NCBI RefSeq assembly: GCF_011008905.1 | Contig: NZ_JAAIVI010000020.1 | Span: 429,942 to 493,941, forward strand | From: Wenzhouxiangella sp. XN201 | GTDB taxonomy: Bacteria > Pseudomonadota > Gammaproteobacteria > Xanthomonadales > Wenzhouxiangellaceae | DNA: 64,000 nt | Direction of reading: 5' to 3' | In this document: piece by piece, positions 18,536 through 26,777 of the stretch | How the letters are laid out: each line of letters starts with the position of its first letter | Numbering within the stretch: the first letter of the stretch is position 1 | The notes under the pieces: generated by a model | The model's input: only the letters and a program-made list of their open reading frames with translations | Databases searched by the model: none | What the model was told of the DNA's origin: nothing | Made by a program: the position numbers and the translations under genes

Positions 18536-19747
18536 TCAGGAAAAGCGGGCCACCGGTGCACTGGCCAGCACTTCTGCGTAGCGTTCGTGCACCTGGCCCA
18601 TGCGCACACGTTCGAGAAATCCGGAATAGGCCAGGTAGCTGACCAGGAAGCGGCGATCGGCCGCCCAGGGCGGCAGGAATTTCGGGGCCTTCAGCAGGCC
18701 CATTTCGGTCAGCTCGCACAGCACCGGAATGTCGGCCAGCGACAGCTTGCCGCAGAACAACAGCTGCAGGATATCGGCCCGACCGGCGGCGACCAGGGAA
18801 CGCAGGAAGTCGTGCACTCTCAATAGTCCGTCGAGGTAGACCACGTCCTTGGTGAACGGGGCGCCGCCTTCCAACACGCCGCCGCGGAATACCCGTCGGG
18901 CCTGTTCGAAGGCTTCACGCTGAATTTGTTCGGTCGTCGGCTGTGACCTGGATTGGCCGGCAGACCGCTCGGCCTGTTCGAGAAAATGCCGGTAGACCTC
19001 AATGAAATCCGCCCCATCGACGGCCATCTGAATGGCCAGCACGCGATCGGCCAGGCGACTGAGCCGGTCGACGTCCATGCAGCCGGTGATGAACTCTGCG
19101 AAGACGGCGAGGCCTTCCTGGGTTCGTGTGGTGCCGGGATGGCTCGAGGCGAGTATCGGTAGCGCGGTCTGGGTGCGCCCATTGAGGGCGGTGGCGACGT
19201 GAATACCGGCCTCATGGTGGACCAGCTGATCGACGTCGCGATCGGTGAAATTCGCCCCGGCGCGGATGCGGATGCGTTCGGCGCCGGCGGTGGCATTGGC
19301 CGACAGCTGATCAACGATCTCGACCGTCGGTGCATCGTCGCCGAAGAAGCGTAGTACGGCCGCCGACATGCGCCGGGCCACGTCCTGGTCCGTGGCGCTG
19401 GCGTCTTCGGGTGCTCCCAGGTCGAGGTGGTTGAGACCGTTGATGATGCGTCGCAGGCGGCGTGCAAGCTGCAGCGGGCTGGCGCTGGAATCGGGCAGGG
19501 CCTCGGACGGGCTGCCGTAGAGCTCGCGCGAGGCGTCGAAGAAAGCCGGCTGACCGAGCGCCTTCAACATGGTGCTGGCGGTGGCGAGTCGATCGGCAAT
19601 GCGTTCGAGCCAATCCCGCGCAGGGCCGCTTTGCGCGATCAGCGGGCGAGCTTCGAGCAGGGCGCGGTCGACGGCCGCCGTGTCGACGGCCGGATACTCG
19701 ACCTTCGGCAGATTGCGGCCACCGCCGGCCAGAAAAGCATCGCGCAC
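18536..19747 (-). CDS. QEGLA-motif (DUF1704/MATCAP-like) putative metallopeptidase
   Basis: At least 403 residues. The diagnostic motifs are HHEAGIHVATALNG, an HExxxH metal site, and RTQEGLAVFAEF, the QEGLA motif that names the family (flavohemoglobin expression-modulating QEGLA motif protein). Eukaryotic relatives are tubulin-detyrosinating metallopeptidases; the bacterial role is not established. GTG at 19747 is the first standard start, but the frame stays open to 19900 and reads ADRITRAATALRQAEQPLH..., which looks like genuine family N-terminus, with no ATG, GTG or TTG in it. The real start may be a rare codon. Convergent with the kinase gene (7-nt gap). Confidence 0.85.
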   Translation of the reverse strand: MRDAFLAGGGRNLPKVEYPAVDTAAVDRALLEARPLIAQSGPARDWLERIADRLATASTMLKALGQPAFFDASRELYGSPSEALPDSSASPLQLARRLRRIINGLNHLDLGAPEDASATDQDVARRMSAAVLRFFGDDAPTVEIVDQLSANATAGAERIRIRAGANFTDRDVDQLVHHEAGIHVATALNGRTQTALPILASSHPGTTRTQEGLAVFAEFITGCMDVDRLSRLADRVLAIQMAVDGADFIEVYRHFLEQAERSAGQSRSQPTTEQIQREAFEQARRVFRGGVLEGGAPFTKDVVYLDGLLRVHDFLRSLVAAGRADILQLLFCGKLSLADIPVLCELTEMGLLKAPKFLPPWAADRRFLVSYLAYSGFLERVRMGQVHERYAEVLASAPVARFS

Positions 19748-19863
19748 CGACAGCGGCCAGGCCAGAACACCTAGAATGTGCAGCGGTTGTTCGGCCTGGC
19801 GCAGGGCCGTGGCGGCGCGGGTGATGCGGTCGGCGACCGGTACTTGGCGGTGTTCAGTCAGCT

Positions 19864-19894
19864 TTGGGCTCCGCTGGGCAATTCGCGCTATAAT
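19864..19894 (+). promoter_or_regulatory. Sigma-70-like promoter of oleA
   Basis: A perfect -10 TATAAT at 19889-19894, about 50 nt before the oleA start. A weak -35 (TTGGGC, 19864-19869) stands 19 nt upstream. It overlaps the likely 5' part of the divergent QEGLA gene. Confidence 0.6.
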
Positions 19895-19945
19895 AGCCTG
19901 TTAACTTCGCTCAACGCCCGCGATTCGGGGCCAGGAAAAAAATCA

Positions 19946-20962
19946 ATGCTGTTTGACAATGTTGTCATCAAGTCGGTGGCTTCGGTCGATGCCCCGCACA
20001 CGGTTACCAGTGCCGAAATCGGTGATCGGCTCGAGCCGACCTTCAGGAAGCTGCATCTGAGGGGCAATCCCCTGATCGATCTGGCCGGCATCGAGGAGCG
20101 TCGCTTCTGGGACGAAGGCGTGCTGCCTTCCGAAGCAGCAACCCTGGCAGCCAACAAGGCCCTGGCCCGGGCCGATATCGACCCCGATCGCGTTGGCATT
20201 CTGATCAACACCTCGGTCTCGCGTGACTTCCTCGAGCCCTCGACCGCCTGCATGGTACACGGCAACCTCAAATTGCCCAACACCTGCGAAAGCTTCGACG
20301 TGGGCAACGCCTGCCTGGCCTTTATCAACGGCATGAACATTGCCGCACGCATGCTCGATAGGGGTGAAATCGACTACGCCCTGATCGTCAATGCGGAGAA
20401 CAGTCGCGAAATCAATGACACCACGATCAATCGCCTGCTCCAGCCCAAGGTGACCCGCAAGCAGTTCAAGAGCGAATTCGCCAGCCTGACCCTGGGCTGC
20501 GGGGCCGCTGCCATGGTGATGTCGCGCGGCGATCTCGAGCCCGACGGCCATCAGTACAAGGGTGGCGTGTCACGTGCTGCGACCGAATTCAACAATCTCT
20601 GCCGCGGCTGGAATCACCAGATGTGGACCGACACAAAGAGTCTGCTGCGCGAGGGCATGAAGCTCGCCGGCGCGACCTATTTGACGGCCCGCCAGGTACT
20701 CGGCTGGGTCGCCAACGAACTCGATCACGTCGTCATCCACCAGGTCTCACGCGTTCATACCGAGGCCTTCATCCGGGCCTTTGGCGTCGAGCCGGAGCGT
20801 GTCTACCGGATCTTCCCGAAGTTCGGCAATATCGGCCCGGCCTCGATTCCGACGGTGTTGAGCAAGATCGTCGACGAGAACCGCGTTCAACGCGGCGACA
20901 AGATCGCCCTGATGGGGATCGGCTCGGGCCTGAACTGCTGCATGGTCGAAGTTATTTGGTAA
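19946..20962 (+). CDS. oleA: OleA, acyl-CoA head-to-head condensing enzyme
   Basis: A 338-residue thiolase-fold protein of the KAS III/OleA type. OleA joins two fatty acyl-CoA chains (non-decarboxylative Claisen condensation) into a 2-alkyl-3-keto acid, the first step of long-chain olefin synthesis. The catalytic cysteine is in FDVGNACLAFING (C123), the histidine in VVIHQVSRVH and the asparagine in FGNIGPASIP. The N-terminal SVDAPHTVTSAEIGDRLEPT is OleA-like rather than FabH-like. ATG at 19946 follows CCAGGA. oleB and oleC follow on the same strand. Confidence 0.93.
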   Translation: MLFDNVVIKSVASVDAPHTVTSAEIGDRLEPTFRKLHLRGNPLIDLAGIEERRFWDEGVLPSEAATLAANKALARADIDPDRVGILINTSVSRDFLEPSTACMVHGNLKLPNTCESFDVGNACLAFINGMNIAARMLDRGEIDYALIVNAENSREINDTTINRLLQPKVTRKQFKSEFASLTLGCGAAAMVMSRGDLEPDGHQYKGGVSRAATEFNNLCRGWNHQMWTDTKSLLREGMKLAGATYLTARQVLGWVANELDHVVIHQVSRVHTEAFIRAFGVEPERVYRIFPKFGNIGPASIPTVLSKIVDENRVQRGDKIALMGIGSGLNCCMVEVIW

Positions 20963-20963
20963 A

Positions 20964-21045
20964 CCGTTGGCTGGTTATCTGGTTCGCCAGTTTGCTGGTT
21001 CCGGCAATAACGAGCTAACCAGCCAACTAGCGAACCAGCCAACAT
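20964..21045. repeat. Family C palindrome, 8-nt units (copy C1)
   Basis: The left arm (GTTGGCTG, GTTATCTG, GTTCGCCA, GTTTGCTG) is at 20965-21000. The inverted right arm (CTAACCAG, CCAACTAG, CGAACCAG, CCAACA) is at 21014-21044. The loop is about 12 nt. The element begins directly after the oleA stop and ends about 11 nt before the oleB start. Confidence 0.88.
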
Positions 21046-21055
21046 AGGCAATCGA

Positions 21056-21943
21056 ATGCCCTTGGTCCCCGAAAAACTCTTTCCCTTCCGAAGCCGCTAC
21101 CACACCCAGTCGGCCGGCCATCGAATGCACTATGTCGACGAGGGGCCGGTCGACGGGCAGCCGGTGGTGATGGTGCATGGCAATCCGACCTGGTCGTTCT
21201 ACTACCGCAATGTGATTACCGCGCTCAAGGACGACTATCGCTGTCTGGCAGTTGATCACGTTGGCATGGGCTTGTCGGATCGGCCCCACGAATCGGCATA
21301 CGAATACACCATGGCCAGCCGCGTGGCCGATCTCGGGCATTGGCTCGACGAGGTCGAGCCCGAACGTGAGATCGACCTGGTCGTGCATGACTGGGGCGGG
21401 GCGATCGCCATGGCCTGGGCGGTGCAGCACCCCGAGCGCGTGCGGCGGATCGTGCTGCTCAACACCTGGGCATTCACCATTCCGGAAGACGAGCCGCTAC
21501 CCTTCGCGTTGAAGTTTGCGCGCACCGGCCTTGGTGGATTCCTGATCAATCGCTTCAACGCATTTTCAGGCCTGGCCACGCGTCTGGCCACCGCCCGAAA
21601 GCTCGCTCCCGAGGTTGCCCGTGGATTGATCGCCCCCTATCGCGGCAAGCCCTGTCGCCGCCTGGCTACCCTGCGTTTCGTCCAGGACATTCCGCTGAAA
21701 CCCTCCGACCCGGCCTGGCCGGTACTGGCCGAGACCGAAAAACATCTGAGCCGCCTGGCTGACAAGCCCATTCACTTCTTCTGGGGCGGCAAGGATTTCG
21801 TGTTCGACGATCGCGTGCTCGACCTGTGGCGCAAGATCTGGCCGGAAGCCGAAATCGACTATCTCGACGATGCCGGCCACTATGTCCTCGAAGATGCGCC
21901 GGAGCGGGTCGTGGCCGGTATTCAGAGATTTCTGGGGCCGTAA
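21056..21943 (+). CDS. oleB: OleB, alpha/beta-hydrolase, beta-lactone decarboxylase
   Basis: A 295-residue protein of the haloalkane-dehalogenase branch of alpha/beta hydrolases. OleB converts the beta-lactone made by OleC to the cis-olefin plus CO2. Visible features are the oxyanion region HGNPTWSFYYRN, the nucleophile Asp 112 in VVHDWGGAIAMAWA, an acidic residue in the FWGGKDFVFDDRV region and a C-terminal His in DDAGHYVLEDAPE. The branch alone would allow a dehalogenase, but the place between oleA and oleC makes OleB the better reading. Flanked by two unrelated palindromes. Confidence 0.9.
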   Translation: MPLVPEKLFPFRSRYHTQSAGHRMHYVDEGPVDGQPVVMVHGNPTWSFYYRNVITALKDDYRCLAVDHVGMGLSDRPHESAYEYTMASRVADLGHWLDEVEPEREIDLVVHDWGGAIAMAWAVQHPERVRRIVLLNTWAFTIPEDEPLPFALKFARTGLGGFLINRFNAFSGLATRLATARKLAPEVARGLIAPYRGKPCRRLATLRFVQDIPLKPSDPAWPVLAETEKHLSRLADKPIHFFWGGKDFVFDDRVLDLWRKIWPEAEIDYLDDAGHYVLEDAPERVVAGIQRFLGP

Positions 21944-21944
21944 A

Positions 21945-22112
21945 AAATATTTTGTCCACAGATGAACACAGATGGACACAGATAAAGAAAAACATTCATA
22001 CCTAAAATGCCAGATGCAAACACGCTCGACTGAGGAATTCTCGTCCTTCCGAAGGGTTTTCTTTTTAACAATCTGTGTTTATCTGTGTTCATCTGTGGAC
22101 AAATAGATTTTT
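21945..22112. repeat. Family B palindrome, 10-nt units (copy B3)
   Basis: The left arm, 21954-21985 (GTCCACAGATGAA, CACAGATGGA, CACAGATAAA), pairs with the right arm, 22071-22101 (ATCTGTGTTT, ATCTGTGTTC, ATCTGTGGAC). A second inner pairing occurs between AAGAAAA near 21985 and TTTTCTT near 22058. The B3/B4 units read CACAGATGAA where B1/B2 read CGCAGATGAA. Fills the oleB-oleC gap. Confidence 0.9.
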
Positions 22113-22125
22113 CTTGAGTCGCCCG

Positions 22126-23778
22126 ATGCCCATCCAACAGCGAAACGCGCCAATCAACATCGCCCACGCCCTGACCCGGCAGGCCGAGGCCCAGCCGGAG
22201 ACGGTTGCGCTGATCCTGCCGCAGAAGCGTACGGCCGATGGCTGGAGTGACCGGCGCTGGAGCTATCGCGAGCTTGACGAATTGACCGATCGCCTGGCCG
22301 CCGGCCTGCAGGCAAGGGGTATCGGCAAGGGCACCCGCGTGGCCTTCATGGTGCCGCCCTCGCTGGAGTTCTTTGCCCTGTTCTTCGCCCTGTTCAAGGC
22401 CGGTGCCGTGCCGGTGCTGATCGACCCGGGTATCGGGCTCAAGCCGCTCAAGACCTGCCTGGCCGAGGCGGCGCCGGAAGTGTTTATCGGCGTCACACGC
22501 GCGCAGCTTGCGCGCATGGTGCTGGGCTGGGCGCGCGGCAGCGTCCGTCAGACGATTTCCGTTGGATCGCGCCCGTTCTGGCGGGGCCTGAAGTATGCCG
22601 ACCTGCTCTCGACCCGCATCGAGAATTTCGATCCGCCCGAAGTCGGTGCCGACGACGAAGCCGCCATCCTGTTTACTTCCGGCTCGACCGGCATACCCAA
22701 GGGCGTGGTCTATCGCCACCGCATGTTCGCCGCCCAGGTCGAACTGCTGCGCGAAACCTTCGGTATCGAACCCGGTGAGGTCGATCTGCCCACTTTTCCG
22801 CCCTTTGCCCTGTTCGACCCGGCGCTGGGCATGACCTCGGTCATTCCGATCATGGATTTCACCCGGCCGGCCCAGGCCGACCCGGACATGCTGGTCAGCC
22901 TGATCGAGACCTATGGCGTGACCCACTTGTTCGGTTCGCCGGCACTCATGAACACGCTCAGCCGTCACTTGGAAAAGCACCACATCCGGATTCCGGGTGT
23001 GCGGCGTGCGCTGTCGGCGGGTGCCCCCGTGCCGCCGAGCGTGATCGAGCGCATGCACACGGCCCTCGATCCCTGGTCCGATATCCACACGCCGTATGGC
23101 GCGACCGAAGCCCTGCCGGTGGCCACCGTGGCCGGCCGCGAACTGGTCGGCGAACTGTCCGACGGCAATCGCTCGGGCAAGGGCATCTGCATCGGCCGTG
23201 CACTCGAGGCCAACGAGGTGCGCATCATCCCGATTTCCGATCAGCCGATCGACCTGACCGAGTATGCGGGAGAGGTCCCCGATGGCGAAATCGGCGAGAT
23301 CTGCGTGGCCGGTCCGACGGTGACCGATACCTACTGGAAGCGTGAGCAGCAGACCCGGGAAGCGAAGATGACCGACAGTCAGGGCCGGGTCTGGCACCGA
23401 ATGGGCGACCTGGGCTGGCAGGACGCCGACGGCCGACTGTGGTTCTGTGGCCGCAAGTCCGAGCGCGTGGTCACGCCCGAGGGGACACTGTTCACTGAAT
23501 GCGTCGAGGGCCCGGTCAATGCGGTCGAGGGCGTGTTCCGTTCGGCCCTGGTTGGCATCGGTGAAAAAGGTCGCCAGGAGCCGGTGATCGTGATAGAGCC
23601 CGAGCCGGGGGCGGACCAGGCCGCCATCGAAGCCAGCGTGCGTGAAGTGTTATCGCGTGATTGGCTCGCACGCGAAATTCGGCGGGTGCTTTTCAAGAAA
23701 GAGTTTCCCGTCGATATTCGCCACAACGCCAAGATCCGACGCCGCGAACTGGCCGAATGGGTAGCTTCGGTCGGCTGA
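22126..23778 (+). CDS. oleC: OleC, beta-lactone synthetase (acyl-AMP ligase family)
   Basis: A 550-residue member of the ANL (AMP-forming) family. OleC uses ATP to close 2-alkyl-3-hydroxy acids into cis-beta-lactones. Motifs: phosphate loop LFTSGSTGIPKGVVYRH (about 182), TPYGATEALP, the AMP-binding MGDLGWQDADGRLWFCGRKSE, and a C-terminal FPVDIRHNAKIRRREL with the family lysine. Assignment as OleC rather than an ordinary acyl-CoA ligase rests on sequence character plus the oleA-oleB-oleC order. ATG at 22126; the frame upstream reads only the B3 palindrome. No oleD follows. Confidence 0.92.
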   Translation: MPIQQRNAPINIAHALTRQAEAQPETVALILPQKRTADGWSDRRWSYRELDELTDRLAAGLQARGIGKGTRVAFMVPPSLEFFALFFALFKAGAVPVLIDPGIGLKPLKTCLAEAAPEVFIGVTRAQLARMVLGWARGSVRQTISVGSRPFWRGLKYADLLSTRIENFDPPEVGADDEAAILFTSGSTGIPKGVVYRHRMFAAQVELLRETFGIEPGEVDLPTFPPFALFDPALGMTSVIPIMDFTRPAQADPDMLVSLIETYGVTHLFGSPALMNTLSRHLEKHHIRIPGVRRALSAGAPVPPSVIERMHTALDPWSDIHTPYGATEALPVATVAGRELVGELSDGNRSGKGICIGRALEANEVRIIPISDQPIDLTEYAGEVPDGEIGEICVAGPTVTDTYWKREQQTREAKMTDSQGRVWHRMGDLGWQDADGRLWFCGRKSERVVTPEGTLFTECVEGPVNAVEGVFRSALVGIGEKGRQEPVIVIEPEPGADQAAIEASVREVLSRDWLAREIRRVLFKKEFPVDIRHNAKIRRRELAEWVASVG

Positions 23779-23785
23779 GTGCTGT

Positions 23786-24000
23786 TTGGCCTCACGCCAA
23801 GGCGCGAAGGCGCCAAGGACGCTAAGGGGTTTGGGATATGAATCTCTTGGGGGCGAGAGGCTGTCTCTCGAGGGGGTCCCCAGTTTGTAGCAGCCTCGAA
23901 GCCGAGTATGCATGCGGCTATGTCTGCATCAAAGCGATGTTGTTATTTTTAGTCTTTCCTTGGCGATCTTGGCGCCTTTGCGCCTTGGCGTGAGGCCCAA
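23786..24000. repeat. Family A palindrome, 8-nt units (copy A2)
   Basis: The left arm, 23788-23827 (GGCCTCACGCCAAGG, CGCGAAGG, CGCCAAGG, ACGCTAAGG), has an inverted partner at 23957-23998 (TCCTTGGCGATCTTGGCG, CCTTTGCGCCTTGGCGTGAG). The loop of about 130 nt is the longest of this family and holds smaller hairpins. It fills the oleC-prpD gap. Confidence 0.88.
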
Positions 24001-24065
24001 GAGTCGGAGCATCGGTCATGAGGTAAAATGGCCGGCTTTCCGCACAACCATCAGGAGCCCGCACC

Positions 24066-25520
24066 ATGAGTGGCGAGATCGATATTCGTTCGGCAACCCG
24101 CCCGGACCCCGACCAGCTGATCCAGAATATCGCCGACTACGTCTGCGACTACGAGATCACGTCGACCGAGGCCTGGGAGACGGCCCACTACTGCCTCAAG
24201 GATTCCCTGGCCTGCTCGATGCTGGCGCTCAAATTTCCTGAGTGCGTCAAGCTGCTCGGACCCGTCGTGCCGGGCATGGAACTGGCAAACGGTGCGCGGG
24301 TTCCCGGTACGCCCTACAAGCTCGATCCCGTCCAGGCCGCCTTCAATATCGGCGTGCTGGTGCGCTACCTCGACTTCAATGACACCTGGCTGGCCGCCGA
24401 GTGGGGGCATCCCTCCGATAACCTCGGGGCCATCCTGGCCGTGGCCGACTATGTTTCGCGCAGGAACGTTGCCGAGGGCGGCAAGCCGCTCCAGATCGAG
24501 GCGGTCCTCGAGGCCATGATCAAGGCCCACGAGATCCAGGGCATTCTGGCACTCAAGAATTCCTTCAACCGCGTCGGTCTCGACCATGTGCTGCTGGTAC
24601 GCGTGGCCTCCACCGCTGTCGTCACCAGGATGCTCGGCGGCGATCGCGACGATGTCGTCAACGCCGTCAGCCAGGCCTGGATCGACGGCGGCGCGCTGCG
24701 CACCTATCGCCATGCCCCCAACACCGGTCCGCGCAAGAGTTGGGCCGCGGGTGACGCCTGCCGCCGCGCCGTGCAGCTGGCGCTGATCACGCTCAAGGGC
24801 GAGATCGGCTACCCCTCGGCGCTGACTGCCAAGGGCTGGGGCTTCCAGGATGTGCTGTTCAAGGGCAATGATCTGGTACTCGAGCGAGAGCTGGGTAGCT
24901 ATGTCATGGAGCAGGTGCTGTTCAAGATCTCCTTCCCGGCCGAATTCCACGCCCAGACGGCCGTGGAGTGCGCCTACAAGCTGCACGACGAGGTCAAGGG
25001 GCGGCTCGACGAGATCGACAAGATCGAGCTTGAAACGCAAGAGGCGGGCTGCCGGATCATCGACAAGACCGGTCCGCTCAACAATTACGCCGACCGCGAT
25101 CACTGCCTGCAATACATGGTCGCCGTGCCGCTGATCTTCGGTGAACTCACGGCCGATTCCTACCGCGACGAAGTGGCCGCCGATCCGCGCATCGACGCAC
25201 TGCGCGAGAAGATGACGGTCAAGGAAAACCCGCGCTTCACCGAAGAGTATTTCGACGCCGACAAACGCGCCATCGGCAACTCGGTGCAGGTCTTTTTCAA
25301 GGATGGTTCGAGTACCGGCAAGATCTCCATCGACTACCCGGTTGGCCACCGCCGCCGTCGCGAGGAAGGCATCCCGCTGCTCGAGGACAAGTTCGAGCGT
25401 GCCGTCGCCGGCCAGCTCTCGGCCCGCCAGGCCGGTGCCATTCTGCAGGCCACCGAGCAATTCGATTTACTCAGGGGCATGCCTGTACCCGAGTTCACTG
25501 CGCTGTGGTCGCTGGACTGA
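24066..25520 (+). CDS. prpD: 2-methylcitrate dehydratase, MmgE/PrpD family
   Basis: 484 residues, the usual PrpD length, with PrpD-like stretches (YVCDYEITSTEAWETAHYCL, VRYLDFNDTWLAAEWGHPSDN, QAWIDGGALRTYRHAPNTG, EYFDADKRAIGNSVQVFF). PrpD dehydrates 2-methylcitrate in propionate breakdown. The partner genes prpB, prpC and acnD/acnB are not in the window, so this copy stands alone. ATG at 24066 fits the family start; a GGAG lies about 10 nt before it. It follows oleC after a palindrome and ends at a good terminator, so it may share the ole transcript. Confidence 0.9.
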   Translation: MSGEIDIRSATRPDPDQLIQNIADYVCDYEITSTEAWETAHYCLKDSLACSMLALKFPECVKLLGPVVPGMELANGARVPGTPYKLDPVQAAFNIGVLVRYLDFNDTWLAAEWGHPSDNLGAILAVADYVSRRNVAEGGKPLQIEAVLEAMIKAHEIQGILALKNSFNRVGLDHVLLVRVASTAVVTRMLGGDRDDVVNAVSQAWIDGGALRTYRHAPNTGPRKSWAAGDACRRAVQLALITLKGEIGYPSALTAKGWGFQDVLFKGNDLVLERELGSYVMEQVLFKISFPAEFHAQTAVECAYKLHDEVKGRLDEIDKIELETQEAGCRIIDKTGPLNNYADRDHCLQYMVAVPLIFGELTADSYRDEVAADPRIDALREKMTVKENPRFTEEYFDADKRAIGNSVQVFFKDGSSTGKISIDYPVGHRRRREEGIPLLEDKFERAVAGQLSARQAGAILQATEQFDLLRGMPVPEFTALWSLD

Positions 25521-25548
25521 ATGCTCGATTGAGTCAGACAATCCTGGA

Positions 25549-25577
25549 GAAGGCCGCTTTCGGGCGGCCTTTTTCTT
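25549..25577 (+). terminator. Rho-independent terminator after prpD
   Basis: Stem AGGCCGC (25551-25557) and GCGGCCT (25564-25570) with a short loop, followed by TTTTTCTTT. It stands between the convergent prpD and fbp genes and is oriented for prpD. Confidence 0.9.
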
Positions 25578-25599
25578 TGCCGGCGAAGGGGTGCCGGAA

Positions 25600-26604
25600 T
25601 CAGTCGTGGTAAGCGGTCACGCGCTCGACCTCTTTGCGCGATCCGAGGATTACCGGCACGCGCTGGTGTAGTTCATCCGGATCGACTTCGAGGATTCGCT
25701 GCATTCCGGTGGTGGCCGCACCGCCGGCCTGTTCGACGATCATGGCCATGGGGTTGGCCTCGTACATCAGCCGGAGCTTGCCGGTCTTGCCCTGGGCGCG
25801 GATGCGTTTGTCGCAGGGGTACATGAAGACGCCGCCGCGGGTGAGGATGCGGTGGACCTCGGCCACCATCGAGGCGACCCAGCGCATGTTGAAATTCTTG
25901 CCCCTGGGCCCCTCCTCTCCGGCCAGGCATTCTTCAATGTAGCGTTGGATCGGTTCGTCCCAGAAGCGCCGGTTGGAGGCGTTGATGGCGAATTCCCGGG
26001 TCTCGTCCGGGATCGATACGTTTTCACGCGTAAGCAGGAACTCGCCGAAGTCGCGGTCGAGGGTGAACATGCTCACGCCGTTTCCAGTGGTCAGCACCAT
26101 CATGGTGGAGGGGCCGTACAGGCAGTAGCCGGCGGCGACCTGTTCGACGCCCGGTCGCAGAAAGTCGGCCTCGGTCGGCGCTTTCGTATCGTCGGGCGCG
26201 CGCAGGATCGAGAAGATCGTGCCCACCGAGACGTTGACGTCGATGTTGGACGAGCCGTCGAGCGGGTCGCAGAGCAGCAGGTAGCGGCCGCGGCGTTCGG
26301 CGCTCATCGGGTGGATGCCTTCCATTTCCTCCGACGCCAGCGCCGCGATATGCCCGTTGTGCTCGAGCGCCTCGATCATGATCTCGTTGGAAATCACGTC
26401 GAGTTTCTTCTGCTCTTCGCCCTGGACATTCTCGCTCTCGGCACTGCCGAGGACGTTGACCAGCGCGCCCTTGTCGACGAGCGCGGCGATCTTCTTGCAG
26501 GCCACGCAGATGTCGTTGAGCAGGCCGGTGAAAGTGCCGCTGGCGCCTTCGATTTCGCGCTGGTTGCGGATGATGTAGTGGGTCAGGGTGGTGCCAATAC
26601 GCAT
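25600..26604 (-). CDS. fbp: Fructose-1,6-bisphosphatase, class I
   Basis: A 334-residue class I enzyme, which hydrolyses fructose-1,6-bisphosphate in gluconeogenesis. The metal- and phosphate-binding [20 protein letters not shown] is clear, as are [26 protein letters not shown] and [18 protein letters not shown]. The ATG at 26604 gives the normal N-terminus [17 protein letters not shown]. It is divergent from the large hybrid regulator; the 173-nt gap between them must hold both promoters. Confidence 0.97.
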   Translation of the reverse strand: MRIGTTLTHYIIRNQREIEGASGTFTGLLNDICVACKKIAALVDKGALVNVLGSAESENVQGEEQKKLDVISNEIMIEALEHNGHIAALASEEMEGIHPMSAERRGRYLLLCDPLDGSSNIDVNVSVGTIFSILRAPDDTKAPTEADFLRPGVEQVAAGYCLYGPSTMMVLTTGNGVSMFTLDRDFGEFLLTRENVSIPDETREFAINASNRRFWDEPIQRYIEECLAGEEGPRGKNFNMRWVASMVAEVHRILTRGGVFMYPCDKRIRAQGKTGKLRLMYEANPMAMIVEQAGGAATTGMQRILEVDPDELHQRVPVILGSRKEVERVTAYHD

Positions 26605-26777
26605 GGGGAAGGCTCGTCGGTATCTCGTGAGGTCGCAAAGTTGCGCATTTTAGCCGTCAGTGCCCTGCGGGCCAAGGTGCGAGCCCACAGCCGGACTGTT
26701 GGGCGGAGACGGTTTATCCTTCCAGACGGCCGCAGTCTTGTACACTGTGAAAGGGCTTATGGGAGGCGAACGTTCTT

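Noticed and set aside
21056..21943. Haloalkane dehalogenase
   Set aside because: The fold and catalytic Asp would allow it, but the position between oleA and oleC fits OleB better.
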